Part shown: positions 37,591 through 51,243 of the stretch, one piece after another
Layout: each line of letters opens with the position of its first letter
Position numbering within the stretch: position 1 is the first letter of the stretch
Assembly: GCA_013398015.1 (NCBI GenBank)
Contig: VZRR01007600.1
Location: forward strand, 124,001-188,000
Origin: Oreocharis arfaki
Taxonomy: Eukaryota; Chordata; Aves; Passeriformes; Paramythiidae
DNA: 64,000 nt
Direction: 5' to 3'
Translations under genes and position numbers: made by a program
Notes under the pieces: generated by a model
The model's input: only the letters and a program-made list of their open reading frames with translations
What the model was told of the DNA's origin: nothing
Database searches by the model: none

Positions 37591-40350
37591 CGAAGGTGAC
37601 AGTGCAGCACACCTCCCAGTGTCACACTGACAGGCCTGCAGTGGAGCGGGTCTTTACTTAGATCAGGGCTGCCTCAGTGAGATGGTCTCGCAAAAGGTCC
37701 GTGCCACAAACTCGGTATTAGCTGTTGCAACGTAAGCACAAAGGGGCAGTTCTCAGAAAACGCACAACATTTTTGACTTACAGACAAAAAATTCTGCCCA
37801 AATAGAATTACTGCTACGTGGTTTTTCAAGTTTTAAGCTCTAGGTGCTCATAAGAATATGCACATGAGTACTGAAAGCAGAATGAGTGCCTTATCTGAAC
37901 CTGGTAATCACACAGTTGCCTTCAGTAACAATTCAGAAATTTCACTTGCTGGCTATCAAAGTCAACTAAAACGGCTATTTGAAATCTAAATTCACTATAA
38001 CGGGGGCAGATAGCCACATCTCTAGTAAGAAACTGATGATTCATACGCCCTCTAATCTCAAAGAAAGAATCACTTTCAGAGTATTTGCAAAAACAGGCTG
38101 TATTTGCTTTGAAGCCCTGTTGTGTTTGCTGGTTTTCTATATAAGCTGGGCAGAGTTCATGATGCCATCTTTGTCTAGTACTGAATGTCACTTCCTATTT
38201 TTAGGTTTTAAATTGCTTATAATTTTGCCAAAGAGCAACCACTTGTATTTCAAGTTCCCATGCTGGGGAACATCATGCTGTTTGTTTTAGAACATTTCGG
38301 CTAAAACAATTCAGCCATTTCCAAGAATGACTTTTGGAGGAAATGCTTTCTTTTTCTCTAAATAAACAACAGTCTCTTTTTTTTGTTGTTGTCACAAAGC
38401 TTTACACTTTCAAGATTTATAGCAAAAGATGAATTCTGGATGAGCTTTTTTGTTCCCTTATCAGTCTCTCAAAAATTTCAGTTTCCCTTATGTTTGACGG
38501 GATTCTCGTTGTAGTTCCTGGAATATAAATTCTTTAACTTTCCCATTTCCAATCCATACTCATCAGTGGTGTTGTGGAGCAAGACAGCAGTGTGTTCCCT
38601 GAAATGCCATTCCTCTTGGCTCAAGACTGGATCTTTAAACCTTTCAATTCTCCCCCTGTAGTTCTGACAGAGCTGACCATTTCAACTACAATTGGTCTAA
38701 AAGCTAATTAAGTTTTATGAAAATTATCTCCTGGCTAAAAGAGGGAGACCCAAACTAACACCTACGCTCAGGGCAAAGCTGGCAAAATTCAGCCATTACA
38801 CCATTGTCTGGCAATGTCTGGACAGCCAGCTACTGCACATCCCCTGTGTGGTGAGGAGGTCATGGGGAATGGGGCACAAATCTGTAGGACACCAGGGTTC
38901 ATTAATTTCCCAGCCTCCTATGGCTACACAGATGTATGTACTGAGCATGCACCCATTCACAAATAGTATTAGGAAAAAATCTGTTAGCTAAACAGTATTC
39001 CAAAACAGGATTACTTATTAAGTTAGGAAACATTATCTCTCAATGCTATTTTGTTTGTCATTTATATTCATTTTAATTTGTGAGTCCATAATGTCATTTG
39101 CAAGACAAGCCCATAATTTCCACCTGGCTATTATAGGCATAGTTACAAAAAATCTGAAAGCTTTGTCTCTAAAAAAATCTTCATGTCTAAAATTCTTTCA
39201 ATCTTAAGCTAGATTTTAACATACTGTTTATAAGTTCATAAGTTTAATAAGAAGGAACAGAAAAAGGATGTGTTTTTTCCTAAAACAGTGGATCTATGTA
39301 TGATCTTTTTTTCATATGCGTTTTAGTTTTAAATACATTATTTCGTTCCAATTGTGGCACACAATGTTTCACAAGGGTCCAGACAGCATCAAATTTAAAA
39401 AATACCTTTTTTTGGTAATCCTTTATTGGAGCACTCCGAAAATTTCCATGAGTTCAAAAAGTAGCTATAATTCTGGAAAGAGTGTTTTGGTCATTAGATC
39501 ATGGATTGCCATATCATTTCTGCTTGGGAAGCAATCAGAACCAGGTGTTTTTTCCTGATGTGGTCTGAAATTAATCCTGTTCTTTAAAATCAGAGCTCTG
39601 GGGGCTTTAACTTAGCACATTTGATAAAAGCATTCATTGACACCTAGAAAAGCTAATAGTTTTATTTTACTGATGCTCAGACTGTCATGTACACTGAATT
39701 TATTTATGAAAGTGATGCATCAATGCATACTGAATATGCAGAATTGCCCTGAATTATTAGGAAATGCAAAGTATCTATTTATTAAACAAATAAATACTAT
39801 GCTTTACAAGTTTTGTTGTCAATTGCTGAGACATAATGAAGCATCTTATGATTTATTATTCTATAGCAACAATGGCTTGACTAGAGTCACAGGAAAAAAA
39901 AAAACTTACGCTATTGCAAGAAATGAACACTACTCCTATCCTGCCCTCATAAGGATGAACTGTAAGGCTTCAACACGTTCATTTTACATTAATGGACCCT
40001 ACCTGATGTCTAGGTTTTCTTCACCCAAAATTTGATTTTGCCTGATAGCTTGTAAATAGCTGTTGCCTTAACCAATTTGCTCCAGGGCAGTGCAGCAGAA
40101 AGCAAGTGAAGGAACAGGGAGGAGCTCAACAGATGCTCCATCATCAGACCCTAGTAACTAAGTATTACTCAATCAGGCAGAGGCAGGCACAGGCTCAATA
40201 GTAAAATGTCTATCCTGCTCTGGTCTCCCCTGCGCAGGAAATGTGTGATTTCATTTCTGTGATGGCCCAAACAAATTTAACTTCCAAATGGATATGCAGA
40301 ATGTATGTTGTGCCTGAGCAACTGAAGCACGCGGAAAGTTCAAAGCCAAA

Positions 40351-40388
40351 TTTGTATTATTTATCAACCTTTGCATTATTTATCAACC
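40351..40388. repeat. 19-bp tandem duplication
   Basis: tttgtattatttatcaacc (40351-40369) is followed at once by tttgcattatttatcaacc (40370-40388), with one difference. It is a recent local duplication in otherwise unique AT-rich sequence. Confidence 0.95.
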
Positions 40389-43300
40389 ACGGTAAGACTG
40401 AAGAAGTCTTTAGAAAGTGTGAGGAGGATATACAACTTGGTCTGGCTATTGTGTCGGGAAGTTAGCAAGTAAAACCAGCTTTACGTGAGAACCTGTGGCT
40501 TGGTTCCCAGCAGTCCAAAGAGTTTATTACTATGCTTGCTCTATGGAAAGTATGCCTGTAAAGCTTCTTGGAAAAATTATTCAAACTATGTAAGGTGCTT
40601 AGTGCTTTAATTTTTAATCCATTTTCAGCCAGCAGGTAACAAGAGGAGGGAGAATGAAGTTCAGCAATATCTCTCCTGCAAGGCAGAATTGAACTGTGTT
40701 ATTTCTACAATACATTGATATCAGCATGTCACATTTCAGTTTTTCCTTAATATATATTGTGTTGTTCTTTTTTGCTGATGCTCAAATGTCTACACTCTAG
40801 TTTGATGCTGAAGGTGTTACAAAGATCTTTCTCAGCAGTTTCACTCGAATCTGTAATGGAATGAGAAACCTATTTAAATAAATAGCCTTCAGAAAGCTCT
40901 AAGCACAGCTACTAACTAGGAGATGGAAATCTGCTGTTTTATCTCTATGAAATACTCTTTATTTCTGCTTGTTTGTTTATCTGTTAGTCACACTTAACAT
41001 CAGTCTGAGAATAAAATTAAGTTCTAACCATATTTCCCAATTAATGATTTTTAAGGGATCACTACTATCATATAAGACAGGATTTCTGAGGTTCTTATGG
41101 CCATCCTTTCCCTCGAGGGATCTTTGTGTGCATTTTGTGCTCCTTCCCCATTGTGGAGCTACACAAGGCTTAGATCAGACTGAAGCCCAGCAAAGCTCAC
41201 ATCTTCCAAACTGCAGTAAAGCTGCGACTATCCACAAGCACCACTTAAGGCCTTCTGCTGTGTCTCTGTGGACTCTGCTCTCAATAGGTACAAAGGCCAT
41301 TCACAGCCACAGGTCATGAGGCACTTTTTGAGATACACACTTCCCATAGAGAGGATCCTCTATCATTTTCCCAAGAACAGAAAGACCATAGAATGGGCTT
41401 AACTTGCTGTCTAGGGAAACTCTCCAAGAAGCACTTGAACTGCAGCCCTATCCACAAGTGCCACAGCTCTATTCAGGGTCAGGAACCCCGGCCTGGAAAC
41501 ACGGTAAGACTCTATCAGGAGCTACTCATGGTGACTGAGATAAAATCAACCAGAGAGCCTATGGCACAGACCTGCAACATCATGAGTTCATATATTTGGA
41601 CCTCAGCAGAAGACAAGTGCTTTAATCAAACAGTCCAGGATCCAACCCAAATGCTTGTGGTGCTCTTGTTTGCCAAGTGTCTCACCAAGCTGGAGTTTGG
41701 GTACTGCACAAAAAAATTGCTGTATTACTCACCGGTTTCAGATTCAGAGTTTTTAGATAACAGTTTGTCTATCATCTAGGCAGGCAACAACCTGACTCTG
41801 CCACATGTGAAGGACACTACATTTGTAAAGCAGGAGGGAGTGATCAGCCTTTCAGTGAGAAGAAAAGAAAACACTTCCCTGAGTGAATCACTAATTGAGA
41901 ACTCCAAGGGAGGCTCAAAGGAGAAAAGGAGGTATAAAAATCAGCAACCTGCATGAACCCGGGACTGTTTGATGTCCTTGCTGCTTGGGAACTCAGGGAC
42001 CATACTTCTGATTTCATGCACCAGATGGCAAATAATTGGTTAATACATAAATTCAGCTTCCCAACTGCAAAACAGGAAAGAATGACAGGTATTTTAGATT
42101 AAACAGCCTAAACTGGATTTTTTTTCAGTTTCTGCTGCTGGCACCTTTATAAATCTCAAAAATTCTGCCACCTATTTTGGAGCCTTTAAATACTTTTTTT
42201 TGGTATGAACTAATGTTAACCTGGTTTGTGGCAGATGGTTTACCAGATAATGTAAACACCAGGACACATGTGTTCTGTGTCATGGTCATCCTTAGTTGGG
42301 GGGAGGTGGTGAGGTAGGCTGGCCAGGACTGGCATCCCAGGGCAGCTCACCAGCCATTCTGAGAAGTGGAAGGAGACATTGCCATCTAGCTGCACGTCGA
42401 AAAACCGGGACCTAGGTGTTTGCATGGATGAAGCATCTCCAAGAGACCACTGTCAGCCAGACAAGGTTTCTGGCAGCTGCCACAGAGGAGGTCCCTGACT
42501 GAGGGAGGATTCTCCACTCCTGGTGCCAGTGACTGGAAAAACTATGAGAAAGGTTAACGATTCAGCTACTGAAATCTACACTCGTTCTCAGATGCTTAAA
42601 TGTCTCTGAGCACCTGGCCCGAAGTGACATAGGAGCATAAATCCCATTGATTTACTCTGGAGTATTAAAGAATTAAAATCAATTGAATTGGTTGGTAAAC
42701 CTCATTTGTATTTTTATCAATGTGAGAACAATCAAGTCTTCTCCCTCCTTCCAGCGCTTGCCAACAGGATCCAGCTAAGACTTGTCACAGGAGACTCTTG
42801 CACAAACCTGGGATCCTACATAACCAGCCTATAAACAAGCTTCTGCTCCTGAAAACTACCACACCTCTTTTGGCCAGATACTGCTCTGCATACAGTCCTG
42901 TTTACAGCCACCACTCCCACAGAAACAGAACACCCAGTGTTTGCCAGACCACCCTGAAATAATCACAAAACCTGTTTGTGAACAAGGCTGAAAATATCTA
43001 CCTCATTCAACTGAGGTATGGGTTAAAACATAGATTTGCAATAGTGAAAATACTTTAAAAACAAAAGCCCAAGACAAGAAAATTCAAGTTTAGGTTATAT
43101 TTACTTTTCACAATCTCCTTTATCTGTTTCAGCATCACACCTAGCTGGAGAGCTGGACCACATCCCCTCCTCAGGCTATACCAGATCTATCATGATTTTG
43201 GGAGCTCTTAGATATGCCAGTTTCTGGGAGGCAGACTGAGCTCCCCCTCCCCAGGCAGCCTTACAGCCTCCTCCATGTAAGGGCTCTCCTGGAGGCACCT

Positions 43301-45512
43301 GGGCACAGGAACACCATGCAAAAATGCCAGTGTGAGGGAAAGGAGAGGCCTCATTTCTCCTTTAGTCCTCTTGATATATACACATTTATGGCATTCTTAA
43401 TTTTTTTTTAACTTCCAGGCTACAGCCTAAGAAGCAACTTCCTTGGGCTGATTACATTGCTTTTGCCCTGAGTTTTGAGACTAAACATGAAATAACGAAA
43501 TTGAGAAAAGAGGCCCCATATATCTGGCTAGTTTTCTGAGGTCCCTTTTTAGGGACTCTGTCATCTGACCAAAACCTTAAGATAACCTTAAGATTTGGTC
43601 TTTCTCTAAAATACCCTGTAGCACCGCAATTCCTACTGTCTGCCAGAGCTCCACACATGAAGATGGTGAGACCTCGTAACACTCAACCTGTTAATAAATG
43701 CAAAAGCTAACAAATCATACCCACACTTGGCAGCAAAGGGAATGCTCAGCTCCTGCTAATGCCTTTCCCAAGACAAGACCTCAGTGACACAACTGCTCGT
43801 TATGGCCAGCAGACAGAGCCTATGGCTCCCACTTCTCCATGCCAGATAGGGGTGGGGAGGCCAAATTCCTCTGTGCAGTAACTTTGAACAACGAATTAGA
43901 GATGAAACTTGGCAGATACCTTGAGGTATCACCATGTCTATCCTTTCATGACAAACTTCAGAGGGTGCTTTTTGTACACTTGGCCCAGTGAACCACACAC
44001 CCATCTCACACAGGCTCACAGGCTACAGAAAATCTGATGGACCTGGATAGTGACAGGTTTCACTGACCAAATGTACCAGTGACAAAACCAGGGTATCACA
44101 CAGGAACTGTGTTTCTTCTTCAGTTCAAGAGCAACCAGATTGCATTTCTGGAACAGAAAACAAATCTTATTCTTCGTTTCCGAACTGTAGTGAAGTTATG
44201 CCACACACACAAAAAAGTGTCCTGTACATAAAACCCCAGATTTGACCTGCCCTAGATATCAGCTTACAATAATTTATTTACATTTGATTTCCTATAGAAC
44301 TATTGATTTTAAGCTTACTTGTGCAAGACTGCAGTAGTTGTTAGGTATCTCTACAAATCATTAAGCAGCAGGGGGGAAAAGCAGAGGGCTGAGCCCCTGG
44401 CCAGCATCCAGCTGTGCCACACGCAGCCCCCAGAGTCAGGCTGGGAGCAGGCAGAGGGACAGACACCAGCACCTCCCCAACGAGTTCTGGCTGCTCCACC
44501 TTTTCCCACCTGCTCCATAACGCCAAGGAGCCAGAGGAGTGTCTTGTCATCGCACTGAGCTACACTTGCAGCAGCAACGTGGCAGCAGAGTGCCTAGGAT
44601 GGTAAAATGGCAGCCTCTTTCCTCTGACAAAACTGTCCACAGGTATTTAAATCCCAGCTACCAACCTAATCCACTGGACTCAGTAAATCCTACCAATAGT
44701 CTAAAAGCAGCTCAGGTTCTCTCTAAATTAAATTCAGTTTTCATACGGAAACCACAAAACGCAGCAGCCCAGAGCACACGCTGAATTCCCAACTTCTGAG
44801 GGAACAGAGCCTTGAATGAGAATGGGGATGTGGGTCCACCCAGATTCTCACACCTGGTTTTCCTTTTGTGGTGGCTTCATAAAATGCATTTGAAATCCAT
44901 CTTTGACAGAATCAAAGGCATCGCATATTACATTCAATAAACACCTGGCTTGGGAACACATTGCTGCATACACTTCCGCACTGCAAATGTGATGGAAAGA
45001 AATAGCAGTATTTCTGTTTAAAAAGTCAAAAATTGGTCCAAAGTATTTATGCAGTTCCACTATATGTCATGCTGGTATCTTGAGACTTCCACTTGCTTTG
45101 ACTGTTATCCTCTTTCCAACGTTAAAAACCTAAACAAATGGGTAGAACATCCCTCTCACATAAAAAACCAAAAGCAAGCTTTCACTTTTGTATGCAAATC
45201 CAATAAAAATACTGCTTTTTGAAAGCATTTACTCTAGTGCCCTCTATTGCTGAATCCCCAAAATAGCCCGCATTACAGATACAAAGCAGCACTTCATTTG
45301 GTTTTTCCTTTAGGAGAAACACAACAAAACCACAAGAACAGGAAAGAAAAGTATAGTTTAGGTCTGTCCGTCTGTACGCTCCCAGAACTGTGAGTTCCTG
45401 ACCAGACCTGAGTTACCAAACTCCCCCTTCTTGCTGGAATTAGTAACAAACCAGAGTTCCAAATTCACAGAGGAGACGGATCATAGAAAAACAGTTCTGA
45501 GAACTCAGAGGA

Positions 45513-45570
45513 GCTCCCTGCTTTACCTGGCCACAACAGCAGGCTCCCTGCTTTACCAGGCCACTAACAG
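45513..45570. repeat. Tandem duplication, about 29-bp unit
   Basis: Unit 1 begins gctccctgctttacctggcc at 45513. Unit 2 begins gctccctgctttaccaggcc at 45543. Both end in ac(t)aacag and differ at only two or three positions. The second unit runs into the left arm of the palindrome at 45568, so both rearrangements share a breakpoint. Confidence 0.9.
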
Positions 45571-45605
45571 AATTAGCTCCCACTCAGGAGTGGGAGCTAA
45601 TTCTG
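45568..45605. repeat. Perfect palindrome: 18-bp arms, 2-nt spacer
   Basis: The left arm cagaattagctcccactc (45568-45585) is followed by ag and then by its exact reverse complement (45588-45605). All 18 pairs match, and the match stops at both outer ends (a opposite a). It directly follows a tandem duplication (45513-45570). A perfect palindrome this long is not expected by chance in about 64 kb. The likely origin is a local template-switch event; a foldback or transcribed hairpin is a secondary possibility. Confidence 0.95.
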
Positions 45606-46854
45606 AATAGCTGCTGAAGGATCAATGACCGCTTCATCAGAGGAGTTAAACAGCAGTTATATCCTAGCAGGACAGAAGCCAGACCTTTAACTGACAGATC
45701 GCGTGAAATTTCAAAGCTTGGACTTCCTGCCAAACAAAACCTGCAGTCTCTTCTGTTTAAATGTGAGATGAGAACAAAGTTGAACCAAACCCATCAAATT
45801 AAATGAAGCTTAATACAAAAATACTTGCACTTGTGCAGATCACCTCTAACACCGGGTACAGCTCAATTCTAAACATGCTTTTGCATGCTGCATCCAAGCT
45901 TGGTCTATGTTTACATATCAAGCTCTAATGTTACATTATCTCTTTAAAACAGGTAATTCCACACTACTAATTTATTAATGTTACTCTTCATAAATGACCA
46001 ATCCACAGCTTTTATTTCAGGTGTTACAGGTCATCATGCCAGCCCTGATAGTGGATCCTGAAGGAGCTGTACTGGAGAGGGGCTTAGTTTAATGCACAGC
46101 ACTTGGTCATTGTCTTTTCTTCCGCTCGTCTTCTTACTAGTGCTGAGGGCAGCAAAGAGGTGCAGTGGAGAGAAACAGCATCTTCCAGCTGCTTTTGCTT
46201 GACATTGGCCAAAGAAACAAGAAATGTAGCAGAAGTAAAATGAAATCTTCCGAAATAGTTCAGAAGAAGAAGCCAGCAACAGACATAGAGGGTATTAGCA
46301 AGTAACTCCTGGTGATACTGACATGCTGCATGTGTTACATTCACTTTGGTAACCTTCATCCATGCAGCAGTTGAGCCCGTGAGATGTAATTCAATCCCTG
46401 GACAGACTTTTTTTCCTTATATTTATCATACACTCATGAAAATTCTTAATAACTTTACAGGTACAGATCAGGATTTTCCTTTGGATGGGAGGCAGATTAG
46501 ACAAAGACATTTGTCTTGTCTAATTTAAAACTGGTAGAACCAAGGAAAAAGAAATTTACTGGGATGACAAGATATTCATCTCATCTAAGTATCTGAGAAA
46601 TTGAATAAATCAACACATGATGCAATTTGCAAAAGCCACATGACTGGCTATGAATGAAAACCACTATAAAGACAAACATGCTGTGGACTATTGGACACTA
46701 ACAGAATGCACCTCCCTTGGAAAAATTCAGACTCATAAGTAACAGAAAAACTAAACAGTTATTCAGTGGATGGAGAATTACACAGATATCAACAATAGCA
46801 AGAAAGGCATTCATATTCCCTAGGTTTCATCAGTATTGCACTTGAAAAACACAG

Positions 46855-47765
46855 CAACAGATGGACTGAGTGAGACCAAAAGATCTATCTAGGCTGGTAG
46901 CCTGTCTCGGGAAGAGCCTGCCAGAAGATGTTTAGGGAACATATATGCAGGAAAAAGGGCAACTTAGGAGTGGTTTTTCCCCCTTATGCCTTTCTATTCG
47001 CTGAAATCCGCAACTTAAAACAAATAAACAAACCAGAGACTGTTTTTGCACGTTTTTATTTAATATCCCTTGATGGCTCTTTCCTCCATGAATTTATCTA
47101 ATCCCTTCTTAAACAAATACAAGTCTTCTAGTTTCTAAACAACCCGTGCCAGCCAGTTCCACTACTGAGTTATGTACTTGCATGTGTACATGAAAGAGTC
47201 CCTTGCTTTTCATGACGTGGCCCTGGCTTTTACACTACGAGAAATGGTAAATAACCCTTCTGTTTGCAATTCTCCATACTGCTCTTATTAGTAGGAAAAT
47301 ATATTCTATTGAAGCTGCCACTTACCAAGGGAAGAAGCCCTGTAGGAGTTTACTAACCTCTTTAATAATTCAAAATGTTTGCTTTTATCTTCAAATACTA
47401 TTATACCCTTTTTAAGAGGGCAGGATGACCAAACTCCATCATAGGACGTGCAGGCACAGCACAGTTTTCTGGTATTTTACTTTATTTTTTGAACATTCAC
47501 ATAAGTCTCTTCAGAGAACTGTCCACCTGATTAACGCTGTTTTCTGAGTGATAAAAATTAAACTAGAAGCCACTGCTCTACCTCTGCAGTCAGCATTTTC
47601 CCATGTGGTTTAGTTCATATTCATCCACACTGAGCTATGTTTTACTGTCCAGTTACTCAGAACGATGTGTTTCTTCTACTGTGTTCTACAATTCACTTTA
47701 AGTGATCCTGATGACCTGGCAACATTCATTTTGTTAACAGATGTTTTTATATTACAGATGCCAGA
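46855..47765 (-). mobile_element. Ancient CR1/L3-like LINE relic
   Basis: The plus strand aligns in order with the inverted 3' half of old amniote CR1-type elements that I know from turtles and other reptiles. The matches are a 'gatctatctaggctggtagcc' type block, then tccatgaatttatctaatcc, then ccagccagttccactactga, then gcaggatgaccaaactcc, then cagagaactgtccac, and finally a block resembling the reverse transcriptase end (near 47600-47740). Divergence is high and no frame stays open, so this is much older than the 4963-6060 copy. Boundaries are approximate, and family assignment is from remembered consensus pattern rather than alignment. Confidence 0.65.
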
Positions 47766-49677
47766 ATGACGTATTTTCTAACTAGGTAAGTGGACTTTTA
47801 AGCAAACCATACAAGGAAAATTACATCTGTATAATTAAAATGAGAAGAGATAGGAAAAGCACATGTAGAGATGCTCTTGAAAAGGAGACTAGAAACTAAA
47901 ATCGTGCTTTCACAACACAAAGGATCTTTACATGGCACACTTTCATCAATAATCCACGTGTTCTTAAACAAACATTGGACATAGGCTCTTAAATGATGAT
48001 CAAAAACATTCAAACCAAATGGGCTGAAATGTCTGAAGTAGATTAACAAATGGGAATTGAAAGGTCTGCACCCTGATGGTCTGATGGTAAAATGCCATCA
48101 TCTCCTATCTGCTTCCAGTCTTCTGCAGCATCCTACCCATCTCTAGCACTATATAAATCATATCCATGAAATAGATGTTCAGGAAACAGATACAGTAGTC
48201 TGAAGAAGTTGGATCTGAAGTCCTGGTTACCCACCCTGGCAGGTCTCAGCAAGATGAGACTTCTCGTTTCTGGATCCACACTCCAGAACAGCCACCTGCA
48301 GTCATAATCTCATTTTGTCTGCTCCTGCATTAAGTTTAAATATAACTGATTTATATCCAAGCTGGCTTCCACTGAGACAGTGCCTTTCTGCTCCCTCTCC
48401 CGAACAGCTAATTAAGCCTTCAAACTATATTCCCTTGGGGGCAACCATCTTGTCCACACATGTGAGCTTGAATGCTTCAGAGCTAGAGTTCCCAAATGTC
48501 TCTACACTCTATTTATCATCAGTGTCAGGCCCAAACTCTGTCCATCATTCCCAGAGATGGCCACTCTCCCTCTGAGTACCCCTCTGCAAGCTTGGCCTGC
48601 AAGGGCTGCGCTGAACCCAGGTACTGCAAGGGCTTCAATGAACTGTGGGGGTGACCAGGTGAACTTCTGCCTGCTGAAAACACAGGAGACTCACAGGAAG
48701 GTTACAGCATCCATGCAGGAGACACAGATCTGACCTTAGGGGCTGCGTAGGTGAGACACACCACTGGCCTGAGGGAGAGAGGGAGGCAATGGCTTTCACC
48801 AGCTGGGTTTTGACAAAAACACTGAAATACAGTCTCATTATCTGTTCATTCATTCCCCAGCTATGTAGTCTCCCAAATGAAGGTATGCTGCCTCTACATA
48901 CCCAAACTATTCCCAGAGTAATCCAATTAAAGAGGTCACAGAAGGACATGGGCACCTACAGAATAAGCCATCATATGTTAGTTGGCCAAATACGAAAAAA
49001 AAAGTTAATTTACAAATATTTTAACCTAAGACAATCGAAGTTGACATACTGAGCTAACATTGTCCTCCCATCCCATATGTGTTATAGATCTATTTTGTCA
49101 GCTGGATGAATTTTGGAGAGAGAGCTAAAAGGTTAAAGCTTTATATGTTAATTATTTGAGGAGGTAGCAAGTTTAAAGCATATCATCATACCCTTGTAAA
49201 GATTTCCACTTATTTTCCATAACACATATTCTTACATAACATAATTTTATATTGTATGCTTGACCATTCTGACCAAAAGTCCTTTGAAATAAAAAAAATA
49301 TTCCAACTTTAACATTACAGAGGGACTAAAGGAATAACTCAGTAGAGCAGAAAAGTTGCAAAAAATGTCAACCAACAGCAAAGGGTAAGAATCAACTTCC
49401 AGCTGCCTGAAACACAGTTAGTTTAAGATTTTGTCAATCTTTCTCACTTTCTGCCCTCTGAAAAAACCTTCCAATGTACCTAGTAGAAACAGTAGCTCAG
49501 GGATGAGTACTCTCACCAGATGAGAGCCGAGAATAAAGGTCTTCATAAGCCAGAAGAATTTGGCAAGAAACATGACACAAAATCACCCACCTCAGATGGA
49601 CAGATTTGACTTCTGTAGTGATTTATTTATTATAAAGGCTGCAGAACAAGGAGGGGTTGCCACTGGGGCAGTTTTGC

Positions 49678-49682
<5 letters not shown>

Positions 49683-49708
<26 letters not shown>
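49683..49708. repeat. Poly(A) run of 26
   Basis: Twenty-six consecutive A residues followed by gaaagagagc. There is no recognisable retrocopy directly upstream on the plus strand (49560-49680 shows only a short chance ORF). It may be the tail of an unrecognised insertion or a slippage tract. The exact length is unreliable in assemblies. Confidence 0.9.
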
Positions 49709-49919
49709 GAAAGAGAGCAAGCATTATGCTTTTTATGTTTTCCACAGGATATTATGGGATTCTTTTCCAAACAGGTCTAAAATCTGGTTTTGTTCTGTGT
49801 AAGCCTGAAAAATATCATAAAGGTTTAAATCAATGCAGATCATAAAATTATCTCTTCCAGGGGGGTGCATTAGTTGTTTAAGGAGAAACTGCATGAAACA
49901 GTAACAGTTGTGAGGTCTG

Positions 49920-50350
49920 AGCCACAAAATTATCTCAGACTAATCCTTAATTGTTAAAAATTATCTTAAACCCTGAAGCAAGATGATTTATGTGTCCTTT
50001 CAAAGCTTTTATTGTAGCTTCAATTATCATAATATTGAATATTCTTATTTTTCCAGACCCTCTTTAAATCTTGTTACATTCCTGACCTCAGCAGCATCCT
50101 CTGGTAATGAGTTCTACAATTTAATTACATGCTGAATTAAAAATAATTTTGAAAAATCCTTTTATCTGCTTTACATTTGTCACCCTTCACCTTATTCCTC
50201 TGCTGTGAGACAGAGAAAACAAGAGTTACTTGTCTATTTCTTGCGTCACTGCTTTCTATAGCCTTATCATGACCCTCCATGATATTTTTTCTAATTCCTT
50301 TGTCTTTCAGTATCTCTCCCTGTACATATGTACTTTACCATGATAAAACT
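49920..50350 (-). mobile_element. Ancient CR1-like LINE relic (second copy)
   Basis: The plus strand shows in order the landmarks of the inverted 3' end of an old amniote CR1 family: taaaccctgaagcaagatga, then gcagcatcctctggtaatga, then gttctacaatttaattacat, then cacccttcaccttattcctc, then a tail around ccttatcatgaccctccatg. It is clearly diverged and non-coding. It may continue weakly to about 50430. It lies 2.2 kb from the previous relic, in the same orientation, but both contain the same 3' segment (for example the gagttc-ac block), so they are two insertions and not one split copy. Confidence 0.72.
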
Positions 50351-51213
50351 TCTTATGTGCCAACAAGAATTCTCCTAAGATGTTGAACGAAAAAATTCAA
50401 ACATATTTCAAAGAAACAAAGGCTCCAGAGGCCTAAACATCATATCCCTCAGTTTAAACCCTTTATAAAATGTTATGTATGCTTGATTAAACTAAATGCA
50501 GTTACAAGGTTATCAGCTACATTTAGTATATTCTGAACCATGTCTAAGATACTTTTCTAATCCTTCAGTAAGTAATTTAATCAAAATCAGCTACCGAAGA
50601 GCACCCGCCAATTTTCTTCTTTCTTTTAGAGCTTAGAAAGGAGCACATTAGCTGTAGGCAAAAGCCTGTGGTCAACAATCCCAAAGTATCCATCGAAGGA
50701 CACGCTGAAAAGCTGAGAATTTTTAGGAACAGCAACCTAATTATGCTTTGACAGCCCTTTCTAAAACTGTGTCAAATGCACCTTACTGAACACAGTGACC
50801 TACAACAGTACTAAATTCATTGTTATACTTAAAAACTAGTTTTGTGCTTTGGCAGATTTTGTTTCTGGGTCAAGCAAAGAAGACAAGGCATGGAGTCTGA
50901 GACATGGAATGACAGAAGCAGAACAAAACCAACAAGTCTGAGGGTACCATGCAGAGGCACAGTGCCCATCTCTTGGTTCACACGATCAATGATATCACAC
51001 AAAATCTAAGACAAAGCATAATAGAGAACACAATCTCTTATCTTCCTAATGTGTCTAAATCATGAAATTTTCCCTTTTGCTGTTGTTAAAATGTTAATTT
51101 ATCTATTAACGCACAAGCAGTTAAAAACTATCAGTAAGTATTACTGAAAGCTTTAATTTCCAGCTGGGTTATTCATCTGTGGAACAAGCCTAGCAAAAAC
51201 AAGAGTTGTTCTG

Positions 51214-51243
51214 CTGGCTCATCCTGGGTCCTGGCTCATCCTG
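51214..51243. repeat. 13-bp direct repeat, 17-bp spacing
   Basis: ctggctcatcctg occurs exactly at 51214-51226 and 51231-51243 with ggtc between. It is a small slippage-type duplication. Confidence 0.9.

Larger units (their letters stand above)
35211..46854. other. Intergenic sequence, no gene seen
   Basis: AT-rich unique sequence with the A-rich tract and MIR-like relic at 37379-37590, small tandem duplications (36516, 40351) and the duplication plus palindrome at 45513-45605. The longest ORFs (131-132 codons at 35302-35697 minus and 39637-40035 plus, and 128 codons at 41393-41779 plus) look unrelated to any protein I know. Around 42590-42650 a segment (aagtgacataggagcataaa, tcccattgattta) resembles an old amniote interspersed repeat, but I cannot name it. 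Confidence 0.45.

Noticed and set aside
42590..42650. Segment resembling an old palindromic amniote repeat (ggagcataaatcccattgat)
   Set aside because: The match rests on one short remembered motif; too weak to list as a mobile element.
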